From positions 25,715 through 89,714 of the forward strand of contig NZ_JACHWB010000012.1 of the NCBI RefSeq assembly GCF_014191055.1: a stretch of 64,000 bases of DNA. Reading direction: 5' to 3'. Source of the DNA: Microvirga lupini (GTDB lineage Bacteria; Pseudomonadota; Alphaproteobacteria; Rhizobiales; Beijerinckiaceae). Shown piece after piece: positions 17,243-24,942 of the stretch. Under the pieces are notes generated by a model. It ran no database searches. It saw only the letters and a list, made by a program, of their open reading frames with translations, and was not told where the DNA came from. The position numbers and the translations under genes were made by a program. Position 1 is the first letter of the stretch; every line of letters begins with the position of its first letter.

Positions 17243-17797
17243 TCAGGCTTTCAGCTTCCCGCGCTTCAGGTGCTCGTCGAGGCGCGGCATGATCTCGACG
17301 AAATTGCAGGGCCTGTGGCGGTAATCGAGCTGGGTCGACAGGATGCCGTCCCAGGCATCCTTGCAGGCGCCGGGCGAGCCCGGCAGCACGAACACGAAGG
17401 TCGTGCCGATCACCCCGGCCGTCGCCCGCGACTGGATCGTCGAGGTGCCGATCTTGTCGTAGGAGATGCGGTGGAAGACGGCGGAGAACCCCTCCATCCG
17501 CTTGTCGAACAGGGGCTCGATCGCCTCCGGCGTCACGTCGCGGCCGGTGAAGCCCGTGCCACCCGTGGTGATGATCACATCAATGGTGGGCTCGGCGATC
17601 CAGCCCTGTACCTTCGCGCGGATCGCCTCCACGTCGTCCGTCACGATGGCGCGGTCGGCGAGCCTGTGCCCTGCCTTCGTCAGCCGCTCGGCGAGCGTGG
17701 TGCCGGATTTGTCCTCCTCCAGCGAACGCGTGTCGGAAACCGTCAGCACGGCGATGCTGAGCGGGACGAAGGGGAGGGTGTCGTCGATGCCGGGCAT
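17243..17797 (-). CDS. moaB: Molybdenum cofactor biosynthesis protein B (MoaB)
   Basis: MogA/MoaB-family enzyme that adenylylates molybdopterin before molybdenum insertion. The hallmark ITTGGTGFTGRDVTPEAI and the later FVLPGSPGACKDAWDGIL match the family's nucleotide and pterin loops. Its 184 residues are normal. The product begins MPGIDDTLPFVPLSIAVLTVSDTR, where SIAVLTVSDTR is the first strand of the fold. It stands alone here, convergent with the unknown gene at 16463. No other moa or moe gene is in the window. Confidence 0.92.
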   Translation of the reverse strand: MPGIDDTLPFVPLSIAVLTVSDTRSLEEDKSGTTLAERLTKAGHRLADRAIVTDDVEAIRAKVQGWIAEPTIDVIITTGGTGFTGRDVTPEAIEPLFDKRMEGFSAVFHRISYDKIGTSTIQSRATAGVIGTTFVFVLPGSPGACKDAWDGILSTQLDYRHRPCNFVEIMPRLDEHLKRGKLKA

Positions 17798-17830
17798 GAT
17801 GGGACTCTGATCCAGAAGCGTTCGCCTCTC

Positions 17831-17905
17831 CCGTCATACCGGGCCTTGGGCCGGGGATCCACGTCTCAAATCGTTCAAGACGTGAATGGCCGGGACTGAT
17901 TTCGG
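17831..17905. repeat. Intergenic GTCATACC-type repeat
   Basis: CGTCATACCGGGCC, the GGGGATCCACGTCT block and an ACGTCT / AGACGT stem resemble the elements at 8940 and 20690. It lies between the EamA gene and moaB (both minus), 34 bp before the moaB start. Homology to the other copies is judged by eye. Confidence 0.5.
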
Positions 17906-17959
17906 ATCCCGTCCGGGGACGGCCCTAACGTGAAAAAATAGGTTCGTGACGGCTCTGTG

Positions 17960-18865
17960 CTACCGCTTCCGCTCCGCGAGCCAGATGCCGCCGAGCACCA
18001 GCACGAGGCCGAGCGCGTGATAGAGCGCAAAGGGCTCGCCCAGCAGCACCACGGCGAGCAGGGCGCCGAAGACCGGCACGAGGTTGACAAAAAGGCCTGC
18101 CCTGGCTGGTCCGATGAGCTCCACGCCGCGCATGAAGAACACCTGCGACAGCAGGGACGGCAGCAGGCCCACATAGAGCAGGATCAGCCATCCTTTCGCG
18201 GTCGGGAGTTGCAGGCTGCCCTGCGCCGCCTCGATCCACAGAAGGGGCAGTGAGGTCGCAAAGGCCACAACCGCCAGCGCCGCGAAGAAGATGAGGCCCG
18301 GAAGCGCAGGGCGGTGTCGAAGGCCAAGCGTGTAGCCCGCGTAGAACACGCAGGCGATCAGCGTCCAGACATCGCCGATATTGAGCGCGAGCGTCCGCAG
18401 GATCTCGAAATCGGCTTTGACCGAGACCAGGATCACGCCGAGGATCGTGACGATCATGCCCATGACCTGCAGCGGGATCACGCGAGCCTTGAAGAACAGG
18501 ACGGTGCCCAGAAGGACGAGAACCGGGATCGAGCCCTGGAAGATCGTGAGGTTCACGGCGGTCGTGTGGTGGGCGGCCGCGTAGAACAGGGCGTTGAAGC
18601 CAGTGAAGCCGAACGCCCCCATCAGGACCGTGAACACCCAGCGCTCCCGGATCCGCGGCCAAGCCGCAACCACCTGCCGGCCGACCAGCGGCAGCAGCAC
18701 GACCACGACGATGACCCAGCGCAGGCAGGTGAGCATCATGGGCGAGACCTCGCCCACGGCGAGCCGCCCGGCAATGGCATTGCCGCCCCACATCAGCGTG
18801 GTGAGGGTCAGGAGCACATAAGCCTGCCCCCATGTTCCCTTCCAAAACGCGTGCAGGATATTCAT
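17960..18865 (-). CDS. EamA-family (DMT) membrane transporter
   Basis: Ten-helix drug/metabolite transporter made of two EamA repeats; family members export amino acids, nucleosides or other metabolites. I start at ATG 18865 (MNILHAFWKGTWGQAYVLLT); the open frame upstream is hydrophilic and overlaps the divergent gene. Typical EamA signatures are LTTLMWGGNAIAGRLAVG in helix 1, RWVIVVVVLLPL, and in the second half FFMRGVELIGPARAGLFVNL followed by VFGALLAVVLLGEPF. Length (301) is standard. Substrate unknown. It is divergent from the amidotransferase gene with 76 bp between start codons. Confidence 0.9.
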   Translation of the reverse strand: MNILHAFWKGTWGQAYVLLTLTTLMWGGNAIAGRLAVGEVSPMMLTCLRWVIVVVVLLPLVGRQVVAAWPRIRERWVFTVLMGAFGFTGFNALFYAAAHHTTAVNLTIFQGSIPVLVLLGTVLFFKARVIPLQVMGMIVTILGVILVSVKADFEILRTLALNIGDVWTLIACVFYAGYTLGLRHRPALPGLIFFAALAVVAFATSLPLLWIEAAQGSLQLPTAKGWLILLYVGLLPSLLSQVFFMRGVELIGPARAGLFVNLVPVFGALLAVVLLGEPFALYHALGLVLVLGGIWLAERKR

Positions 18866-18941
18866 CGGAGGCTCGACCTTATTGCACTTGTCGCCGCGCG
18901 CCGTTCGGCTAAACCGACAAAAAAGCAAGCGGGTGGCATGC

Positions 18942-19805
18942 ATGGCCTTACGGTTTCTGGTGGTTGAGGGCAATACGCGGGGCGCAAGGCAGGCCCACAA
19001 GGAAGCCTATGGACTCACTCTCTCCGAGTCCTATGCGGAGGTCATCCATGGAATTGCGCAGGACGCTGTGTGCGACATCGCCTTCCCGACGGACGAGGGA
19101 GCGAACCTGCCGGATGCGGCGGGGCTCGAATCCTATGACGGCATCGTGCTCACCGGCTCCCATCTCAACATCTACGACCGCACGCCCGACATCCTGAGCC
19201 AGATCGACCTGATGCGGGCGATTTTCGCCTCCCGCACCCCTGCCTTCGGCTCCTGCTGGGGCCTGCAGGTGGCAACGGTTGCGGCGGAGGGCGACGTGCA
19301 GCAGAACCCTCTCGGTCGTGAGGTCGGCATCGCCCGCAGGCTCACTCGGACGGAGGCGGGCAGGGGACATCCGTTGCTCGAGGGCCGCCCGGCTTCCTAC
19401 GACGCACCCGCCATCCATCTCGACATGGTGACCACCGTGCCGGAGGGTTGCACCGTGCTCGCGAGCAACGCGATCTCGCCGGTTCAGGCGGCCGAAATCC
19501 GCCGCGACGGCGGCACCTTCTGGGGTGTGCAATATCATCCCGAGTTTTCGCTCGGCGAACTCGCGGCCATCCTCAGCCGCCGCACCGACATCCTCGTGCG
19601 GGAGGGCTTCTGCCGCACGCACGAGGAGGCTGCGGCCTATGCGGAGGATCTGGCCGTGCTCGACAAGGATCCGGCGCGGTTCGACCTCGCCTGGCGCCAC
19701 GGCATCGACGCCGAGGTTCTGGAGCCTCATCGCCGCACCCGCGAGATCCGCAACTTTATCGAGCACCGGGTCAGGACCGAAAAGAGCGCACGCGGGCGGG
19801 CTTGA
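18942..19805 (+). CDS. Class I glutamine amidotransferase (GuaA-N-like)
   Basis: Stand-alone class I amidotransferase domain of the type annotated GMP synthase glutamine amidotransferase-like. Cys105 in GSCWGLQ and His199/Glu201 in VQYHPEF form the catalytic triad, and an oxyanion-type LTGSHLNIYD precedes it. The C-terminal 80 residues (EGFCRTHEEAAAYAEDLAVL) are an extra helical part. No synthase domain is fused, so it is not GuaA itself; such proteins may hydrolyse gamma-glutamyl amides or serve another synthase. I choose ATG 18942 (MALRFLVVEGN), where the fold begins. Substrate unknown. Confidence 0.85.
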   Translation: MALRFLVVEGNTRGARQAHKEAYGLTLSESYAEVIHGIAQDAVCDIAFPTDEGANLPDAAGLESYDGIVLTGSHLNIYDRTPDILSQIDLMRAIFASRTPAFGSCWGLQVATVAAEGDVQQNPLGREVGIARRLTRTEAGRGHPLLEGRPASYDAPAIHLDMVTTVPEGCTVLASNAISPVQAAEIRRDGGTFWGVQYHPEFSLGELAAILSRRTDILVREGFCRTHEEAAAYAEDLAVLDKDPARFDLAWRHGIDAEVLEPHRRTREIRNFIEHRVRTEKSARGRA

Positions 19806-19829
19806 GGCCGGGCAGGGAGTGCCTGTCCG

Positions 19830-20084
19830 TCAAGGGTCTCGTTTTCCCGAAGGGGAGCCGGTCAGCGCGAGCCGCGCCAGTTCGGCTGCGGTCCTGCGAA
19901 CGTCATCCTCCGCATAGTCGGTGGCCCGGGTCTGGGCCGGTGAGGCCTCGGGGTCGGACAGACGGTCACCGTCAATCGCGAAGGTGTAGGACCGTCCATC
20001 CGGCGTGAAAGTCACGATAAGCGCATCGCCGTCACGTTCGAGCCGGAAGTCGTCTGTCTTCGGGGCGTTCGGGTGAGCCTGCAT
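19830..20084 (-). CDS. Small conserved hypothetical protein (84 aa)
   Basis: Short acidic soluble protein, unrecognised. An N-terminal beta-rich half (DFRLERDGDALIVTFTPDGR) is followed by a helical half (YAEDDVRRTAAELARLAL). ATG 20084 is preceded by GGAGGA 6 nt away, better than the earlier in-frame ATG 20096, which lies inside that same run. It starts 31 bp after the DUF305 gene and is probably in its operon. No function can be inferred. Confidence 0.6.
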   Translation of the reverse strand: MQAHPNAPKTDDFRLERDGDALIVTFTPDGRSYTFAIDGDRLSDPEASPAQTRATDYAEDDVRRTAAELARLALTGSPSGKRDP

Positions 20085-20115
20085 CGCTTCCTCCATGCTG
20101 ATGACGCCGCCGACC

Positions 20116-20592
20116 TCAGGAAGCCTTGGCGGATGGCGTCCGTCCACCATTCTCCAACTCCCGGATCAGCGCCTTCATCTCGTCGATCTCGCGGCGCTGG
20201 GCGCTGATGATGTCGTCGGCGAGCTTTCTGACGCGTGGGTCGGAGATGTGGGCCCGCTCGCTCGTCAGGATCGCGATGGAATGATGCGGGATCATCGCCT
20301 TCATCCAGGACACATCCTCGACGGTGGCTTGGCTGCGGACGAGATAGAGGGCTCCTGCAAAGGCGATCACACCGACGAGGAGAATGCCGAGATTCGCCGC
20401 CTTGTTCGTGTACATGCCGAGCATGAAGACCAGCATCACGACGGCCATCGCAGCGCCCATGATCAGAGCCATATAGGCCCGCGTCTCGCTCCAATAGACG
20501 TGATCGAGGGAGTAGACGTTCAGGTACATGAGACCGAACATCACGATGGTGGAGGTCGCGATCATCGCGGCGAAGCGCAGATATTTCGACAT
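20116..20592 (-). CDS. DUF305 family membrane protein
   Basis: A 158-residue protein with three N-terminal membrane helices (about residues 7-28, 40-62 and 70-88), then a DUF305 domain with SWMKAMIPHHSIAIL, whose Met/His residues are thought to bind copper in related proteins, and a helical tail ending ELENGGRTPSAKAS. DUF305 proteins often sit with copper or metal resistance genes; none is visible here. I start at ATG 20592 (MSKYLRFAAMIATS). An EcfG-like pattern GGAAC-N16-TGTT lies 41-65 bp upstream, hinting at general stress control. The 84-residue gene follows. Confidence 0.85.
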   Translation of the reverse strand: MSKYLRFAAMIATSTIVMFGLMYLNVYSLDHVYWSETRAYMALIMGAAMAVVMLVFMLGMYTNKAANLGILLVGVIAFAGALYLVRSQATVEDVSWMKAMIPHHSIAILTSERAHISDPRVRKLADDIISAQRREIDEMKALIRELENGGRTPSAKAS

Positions 20593-20764
20593 GGGATGTC
20601 CTTGTCCTTCATGCGGCAGGGACCTGACGATCAACAGGGGCGGCGGGTTCGGGTTCCCTTCCGCTTTCGCTCCGGCCGGGAGCGACACCGGCCAGGGATG
20701 ACACCCTCCGCGTCACCCCCGGGCTTGATCCGGGGATTTCTGTCTCTGCTGTCCATCTCTCCAG

Positions 20765-20865
20765 CCTCATCCTGAGGAGCAGCGAAGCTGCGTCTCGAAG
20801 GATCGTCCAGCACCCTCTGGAGCCTCCTTCGAGACGGTCACTGACGTGACCTCCTCAGGATGAGG
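20765..20865. repeat. Intergenic palindrome, CCTCATCCTGAGGAG family
   Basis: CCTCATCCTGAGGAG (20765-20779) and CTCCTCAGGATGAGG (20851-20865) are exact reverse complements, with CGTCTCGAAGGA / TCCTTCGAGACG as inner arms. It forms a 101-bp stem-loop. A degenerate relative lies at about 14470-14560. Confidence 0.8.
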
Positions 20866-20889
20866 GCTACGGGTGTGAGGCCACGTCTT

Positions 20890-20933
20890 GTTCTCACTTT
20901 GTTCTTGACTTTGGTCCTAAGCTGGGCTATATC
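20890..20933 (+). promoter_or_regulatory. LexA box and sigma-70 promoter without an evident gene
   Basis: GTTC-TCACTTT-GTTC (20890-20904) matches the alphaproteobacterial LexA site. It abuts TTGACT (20905-20910), which is 17 bp from TATATC (20928-20933), a near-consensus promoter. A start near 20940 is predicted. The nearest gene downstream is the RTX gene, more than 560 bp away. Confidence 0.65.
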
Positions 20934-21504
20934 ATGGTTCATCCTCGTCCACAGAGGGGCGCGCTCGCGAGGCGTCGCAGATGCGGGACGGGGCGCGGTC
21001 CCGCCGCAGGTCTCGCACGCCTGTGATCGCGGGTGGCCGATCCTGGCGCAGATCCAGGTCCGCTGAAACAAACCGCGCGTGACGAGCAGATCCGGCTCTT
21101 CACTTCTCACCACCCATCGAGCCGGGCTGCCCAGCACGCCTCCCTCGATCTCACCTGACGGCTCGCAGCCCACCCGCTGCGGGCCCGAAGGTGCTGGCCG
21201 TTTGACAACCAGAGCAACAGCTATCCCGAAGACCCATGCCCTGAGAACGGTAACGCTGCAAGGACACGGATCCCTGCTCAAGGCGGTTAACGCGTGGGAG
21301 GAACCATCCCGGCCTTTCGCTTTATCCGCATCTCCATCCAAGCGCGTCTGATCGAGAACGGGATGTGCTCAGGCCTATCCAGGCTCTGCACATTGCCCGA
21401 CAGACTATCAAACGAAGCGGAGTCCACGCGATCTCTGATGTTTCGGACCCGGTTCTAAGGCTGATCGACCTATGTTATCACGTGCGTCCTCATGGGGGTT
21501 GATG

Positions 21505-23391
21505 ATGGGTAAGGTCTATAAGGTTGACGTGGAAACGATGATCTCAGCGCTCGGCGGCACAGGCCGTGAGCAGAGACCAGCCATCACCGCCTTGGACGAT
21601 GGCGGCTGGCTGGTCGTCTGGCGTCGAGAGATTGCAGGCGGCGAAGATGTTCTCGGCCAGAGATACGGTCAGAACGGCGAGCCAGTTGGAGGCCCCATAA
21701 GAGTATCTGAAGACGGAGGATACAACATCAGCCCGTCTGTTCTGGCCTTGCCGGGTGGCGGATGGGTTGCTTTTTGGGCCAACGGCACCGGGATCTTTCA
21801 AAGACAATTCGATAGCGGCGGAAACCCGGTCGCCGGGGCGATCCGTGTCAATACGGGTACCGGGTCTGTCAATGAACCCGAGGTCTGCGTGCTTCCCGAT
21901 GGAGGCTGGGTCGTCACTTGGTACTCCAATCAGGACAGCGATATTTATCAACGCATTTTCGACAGCAGCGGCAACCCCAATCCGGATGGGGATCGACCCA
22001 TCCCGCAGAACACGGCTGGAACGCAGGCCAATCACCAGATCGCGGCCCTCGCGGAGGGCGGCTGGGTCGTTATCTGGCAGGGCAGCTCAGGCATTTACCA
22101 AAGACGCTTCGATGCGGATGGCGAGGTCCTCTCCGATGATGTCGTCGTCTCCGCCGCCGGCGCTTTTCCAAGCATAACCGGCTTGAGCGATGGGGGCTGG
22201 ATCGTCACCTGGAGCGGCGCTGGCGGCCTTCACCAGAAACGCTTCGACAAGAACGGTCAGGCAGCCGATGTCGAGGCCGTCGTTGCGGCGGCTACCGATG
22301 GTTTTGTCCACCACGTCACAGACCTGGCGGATGGCGGGTGGGTCGTCACTTGGTCCGCGGACGATGGGCAGGGTCGCGGCATCTATCAGAAGGCGTTCGA
22401 CAAGTTCGGACGGGCGGCATCCGACGCGCACATGCCGGTCAATACCGATACAGCCGGTGATGGGACTTGGCCCGTCGTCACGGCGCTGAACGATGGAAGC
22501 TGGGTCGTCGCATGGCAGTCTAATCAGACTGGCTCCCATGAGATCTATCAGCAGCGCTTCAAGATGAACGAGGCGCCGAGCGATCTCGCCTTGAGCGCCG
22601 CGACCGTCATGGAGGCAGAGACCAGCGACATGGTTGTGGGCACATTGTCTGCCAAGGATGCCGATGTGGCGATAGCGGGCGATACGCTCACCTATACCCT
22701 GCTCGACAATGCGGGAGGGCGTTTCGCCATCCAGGGCGACAAGCTCGTCGTCGCCGATGGCCTGAGGCTCGATCATGAGCAGGCAGCCTCTCACACCATC
22801 AAGGTGCGCGTGGCGGACCGGGACGGCCTGGGCGAGGAGAAGACCTTTACGGTCGGCGTGACGGACCGGTCGCCTGAGAAGATCAGGGGCAGCAACGGTC
22901 ACGATGTGCTGTGGGGCGATGTGGGAGCGGATTCCTTCTCAGGCCTCGGCGGCAACGACAGGCTTGTCGGAGACAATGGCCGCGACAGGCTCGATGGCGG
23001 ACTCGGCAACGACACGCTCAGCGGTGGCTATGGCAATGACATTCTGATCGGCGGCAAGGGCAAGGATGCGTTCGCATTCACCGCGAAGCTCGGCACCTCC
23101 AAGACGAACCGGAAGGTGAACTTCGATACGATCAGCGATTTCAAACTGAGGGAGGACAAGATCCACCTGGAGAACGCGGTCTTCTCCAAGCTCAAGAAGG
23201 CAGGCAAGCTGAGCACATCGTTCTTCACCATCGGCGACAAGGCCAAGGATAAGAACGACTACATCGTCTACAACAAGAAGACCGGCGTTCTGTCCTACGA
23301 TCCGGACGGCTCGGGGGCCAGGAAGGCGATCGAATTCGCCAAGGTGAAGGCGAAGCTCAACTTGAAAGCCTCCGATCTTATCGTGATCTGA
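21505..23391 (+). CDS. RTX calcium-binding protein with seven DGGW repeats
   Basis: Large acidic protein, probably exported by type I secretion, as no N-terminal signal is present. Counted from the ATG at 21505 (6 nt after GGGGG), residues 1-355 contain seven repeats of about 45-54 residues centred on DGGWVVTW-like cores followed by IYQxRFDxxG; seven copies suggest a seven-bladed propeller (inference). About 356-465 is a cadherin-like domain (NEAPSDLALSAATVMEAE, LDNAGGRF, DHEQAASHTIKVRV). About 468-540 are RTX nonapeptides (GGNDRLVGDNG and similar). The C-terminal 85 residues resemble the serralysin-type secretion tail. The cadherin and tail domains resemble those of the RTX protein at 29590. 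No secretion genes are nearby. Confidence 0.85.
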   Translation: MGKVYKVDVETMISALGGTGREQRPAITALDDGGWLVVWRREIAGGEDVLGQRYGQNGEPVGGPIRVSEDGGYNISPSVLALPGGGWVAFWANGTGIFQRQFDSGGNPVAGAIRVNTGTGSVNEPEVCVLPDGGWVVTWYSNQDSDIYQRIFDSSGNPNPDGDRPIPQNTAGTQANHQIAALAEGGWVVIWQGSSGIYQRRFDADGEVLSDDVVVSAAGAFPSITGLSDGGWIVTWSGAGGLHQKRFDKNGQAADVEAVVAAATDGFVHHVTDLADGGWVVTWSADDGQGRGIYQKAFDKFGRAASDAHMPVNTDTAGDGTWPVVTALNDGSWVVAWQSNQTGSHEIYQQRFKMNEAPSDLALSAATVMEAETSDMVVGTLSAKDADVAIAGDTLTYTLLDNAGGRFAIQGDKLVVADGLRLDHEQAASHTIKVRVADRDGLGEEKTFTVGVTDRSPEKIRGSNGHDVLWGDVGADSFSGLGGNDRLVGDNGRDRLDGGLGNDTLSGGYGNDILIGGKGKDAFAFTAKLGTSKTNRKVNFDTISDFKLREDKIHLENAVFSKLKKAGKLSTSFFTIGDKAKDKNDYIVYNKKTGVLSYDPDGSGARKAIEFAKVKAKLNLKASDLIVI

Positions 23392-23571
23392 TCAGGCTCG
23401 GGCAGCTCGGCCGGCAACCGCATGGCCTGGCCGTGGCGGTTTTCGTCGGTCGCCAACCATGGAGAACCACATTCCCGCCTTTCCGATGCCTATGATGCAT
23501 GGGTGCAGGGCTCATTCCGCCTTGACCTGAGGCGCGTGATCCACCATGAGGGTTTGCAAGGTTTTTAACCC

Positions 23572-23598
23572 AACCCTGGCCTTGCGCCGGGGTTTTTT
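23572..23598 (+). terminator. Hairpin with T-run just upstream of purA
   Basis: AACCCTGGC / GCCGGGGTT (23572-23580, 23586-23594; one G-T pair) with loop CTTGC, followed by TTTT. It lies 180 bp after the RTX stop and 19 bp before purA. It could end the RTX transcript or act as an attenuator in a purA leader; the sequence alone does not decide. Confidence 0.65.
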
Positions 23599-23616
23599 CA
23601 TGTGAGGGTTTGAGCG

Positions 23617-24909
23617 ATGGCGAACGTGGTTGTCGTGGGCGCCCAGTGGGGCGACGAAGGCAAGGGCAAGATCGTCGACTGGCTGTCCGAACAGGCGGAT
23701 GTGGTCGTACGGTTCCAGGGCGGCCACAATGCCGGCCATACCCTCGTGATCGGCGACAAGGTCTACAAGCTCTCGCTCCTGCCCTCCGGCGTCGTGCGCC
23801 CGAACAAGCTCTCGGTCATCGGCAACGGCGTCGTGCTCGATCCGCATGCGCTCGCCGGCGAGGTGGAGCGTCTGGCCGAGCAGGGCGTCGCGATCAGCCG
23901 CGAGAACCTGCGCGTGGCCGAGAACGCCACGCTGATTCTCTCGATCCACCGCGAACTCGATGCCCTGCGCGAGAGCGGCAGCGCCGGCACCAAGATCGGC
24001 ACCACCAAGCGCGGCATCGGCCCGGCCTACGAGGACAAGGCAGGCCGCCGTGCCATCCGCCTCATGGACCTCGCCGATCTCTCGTCGCTGCGCGACAAGA
24101 TCGACCGCCTGCTCACGCACCACAATGCCCTGCGCCGCGGCTTCGGCCTCGCTGAGTTCAAGCCCGAGGAGATCTACGAGGAGCTGGCCTCGGTCGCGCC
24201 GAAAGTGCTGCCTTACATGGATGCCGTGTGGCGCCTGCTCGACGAGGAGCGCCGGGCCGGCAAGCGCATCCTGTTCGAGGGCGCGCAAGGGGCGCTGCTC
24301 GATGTCGATCACGGCACCTATCCCTTCGTCACCTCGTCCAACACGGTGGCCGGCCAGGCGGCGACCGGTTCGGGCATGGGCCCCGGAGCCGTCGGCTACG
24401 TGCTCGGCATCGCCAAGGCCTACACGACCCGGGTGGGCGAGGGGCCGTTCCCGACCGAGCTCTTCGACGAGACCGGTGAGCTGATCGGCCAGAAGGGCAA
24501 GGAGTTCGGCGTGGTCACGGGCCGCAAGCGCCGCTGCGGCTGGTTCGACGCGACCCTCGTGCGCCAGACGGTGCGCACCTCGGGCATCGACGGCATCGCG
24601 CTCACCAAGCTCGACATCCTCGACGGCTTCGAGACCATCAAGATCGGTGTCGGCTACAAGCTCGATGGCCAGACCATCGACTACTTCCCGGCAAGCCAGG
24701 GCGCACAGGCCCGGGTCGAGCCGATCTACGAGGAGTTCGAAGGCTGGAGCGGCTCGACCGCGGGCGCCCGCTCCTGGGCGGACCTGCCGGCACAGGCCAT
24801 CAAGTATGTCCGCCGCGTCGAGGAGCTGATCGGGGCGCCGGTCGCGGTGCTGTCCACCTCGCCCGAGCGTGACGACACAATCCTCATGAAGAACCCCTTT
24901 GAGGGTTGA
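23617..24909 (+). CDS. purA: Adenylosuccinate synthetase PurA
   Basis: GTP-dependent ligase joining IMP and aspartate on the way to AMP. The product starts MANVVVVGAQWGDEGKGKIV, the diagnostic N-terminal loop with catalytic Asp and Lys; GGHNAGHT carries the catalytic His. TTKRGIGPAYEDK binds IMP, and the GTP-binding LTKLDILDG and switch TGRKRRCGWFD are present. Its 430 residues are normal. It is followed 33 bp later by an unknown membrane-anchored protein gene, probably co-transcribed. A hairpin with a T-run sits 19 bp before the start. Confidence 0.97.
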   Translation: MANVVVVGAQWGDEGKGKIVDWLSEQADVVVRFQGGHNAGHTLVIGDKVYKLSLLPSGVVRPNKLSVIGNGVVLDPHALAGEVERLAEQGVAISRENLRVAENATLILSIHRELDALRESGSAGTKIGTTKRGIGPAYEDKAGRRAIRLMDLADLSSLRDKIDRLLTHHNALRRGFGLAEFKPEEIYEELASVAPKVLPYMDAVWRLLDEERRAGKRILFEGAQGALLDVDHGTYPFVTSSNTVAGQAATGSGMGPGAVGYVLGIAKAYTTRVGEGPFPTELFDETGELIGQKGKEFGVVTGRKRRCGWFDATLVRQTVRTSGIDGIALTKLDILDGFETIKIGVGYKLDGQTIDYFPASQGAQARVEPIYEEFEGWSGSTAGARSWADLPAQAIKYVRRVEELIGAPVAVLSTSPERDDTILMKNPFEG

Positions 24910-24942
24910 CGGCAAAGCCCCGGCGGGTCATTCCGAAGGCAA

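Larger units (their letters stand above)
20593..21504. other. 912-bp intergenic region with repeats and a LexA-overlapped promoter
   Basis: From the left it holds an EcfG-like site for DUF305 (20633-20657), two repeat elements (20680-20705 and 20765-20865), a LexA box with a good promoter (20890-20933), and about 560 bp of GC-rich sequence before the RTX gene. Frames of 68 aa (plus, 20860) and 167 aa (minus) cross it, but both run through the repeat or the promoter and look non-coding. No convincing gene is seen. Confidence 0.6.

Noticed and set aside
20838..21351. Minus-strand 167-codon and plus-strand 68- and 90-codon frames
   Set aside because: They run through the repeat, LexA box and promoter and have atypical composition. 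The 68-codon frame shows a TM-like stretch, but its codons are the LexA box and -35 themselves.
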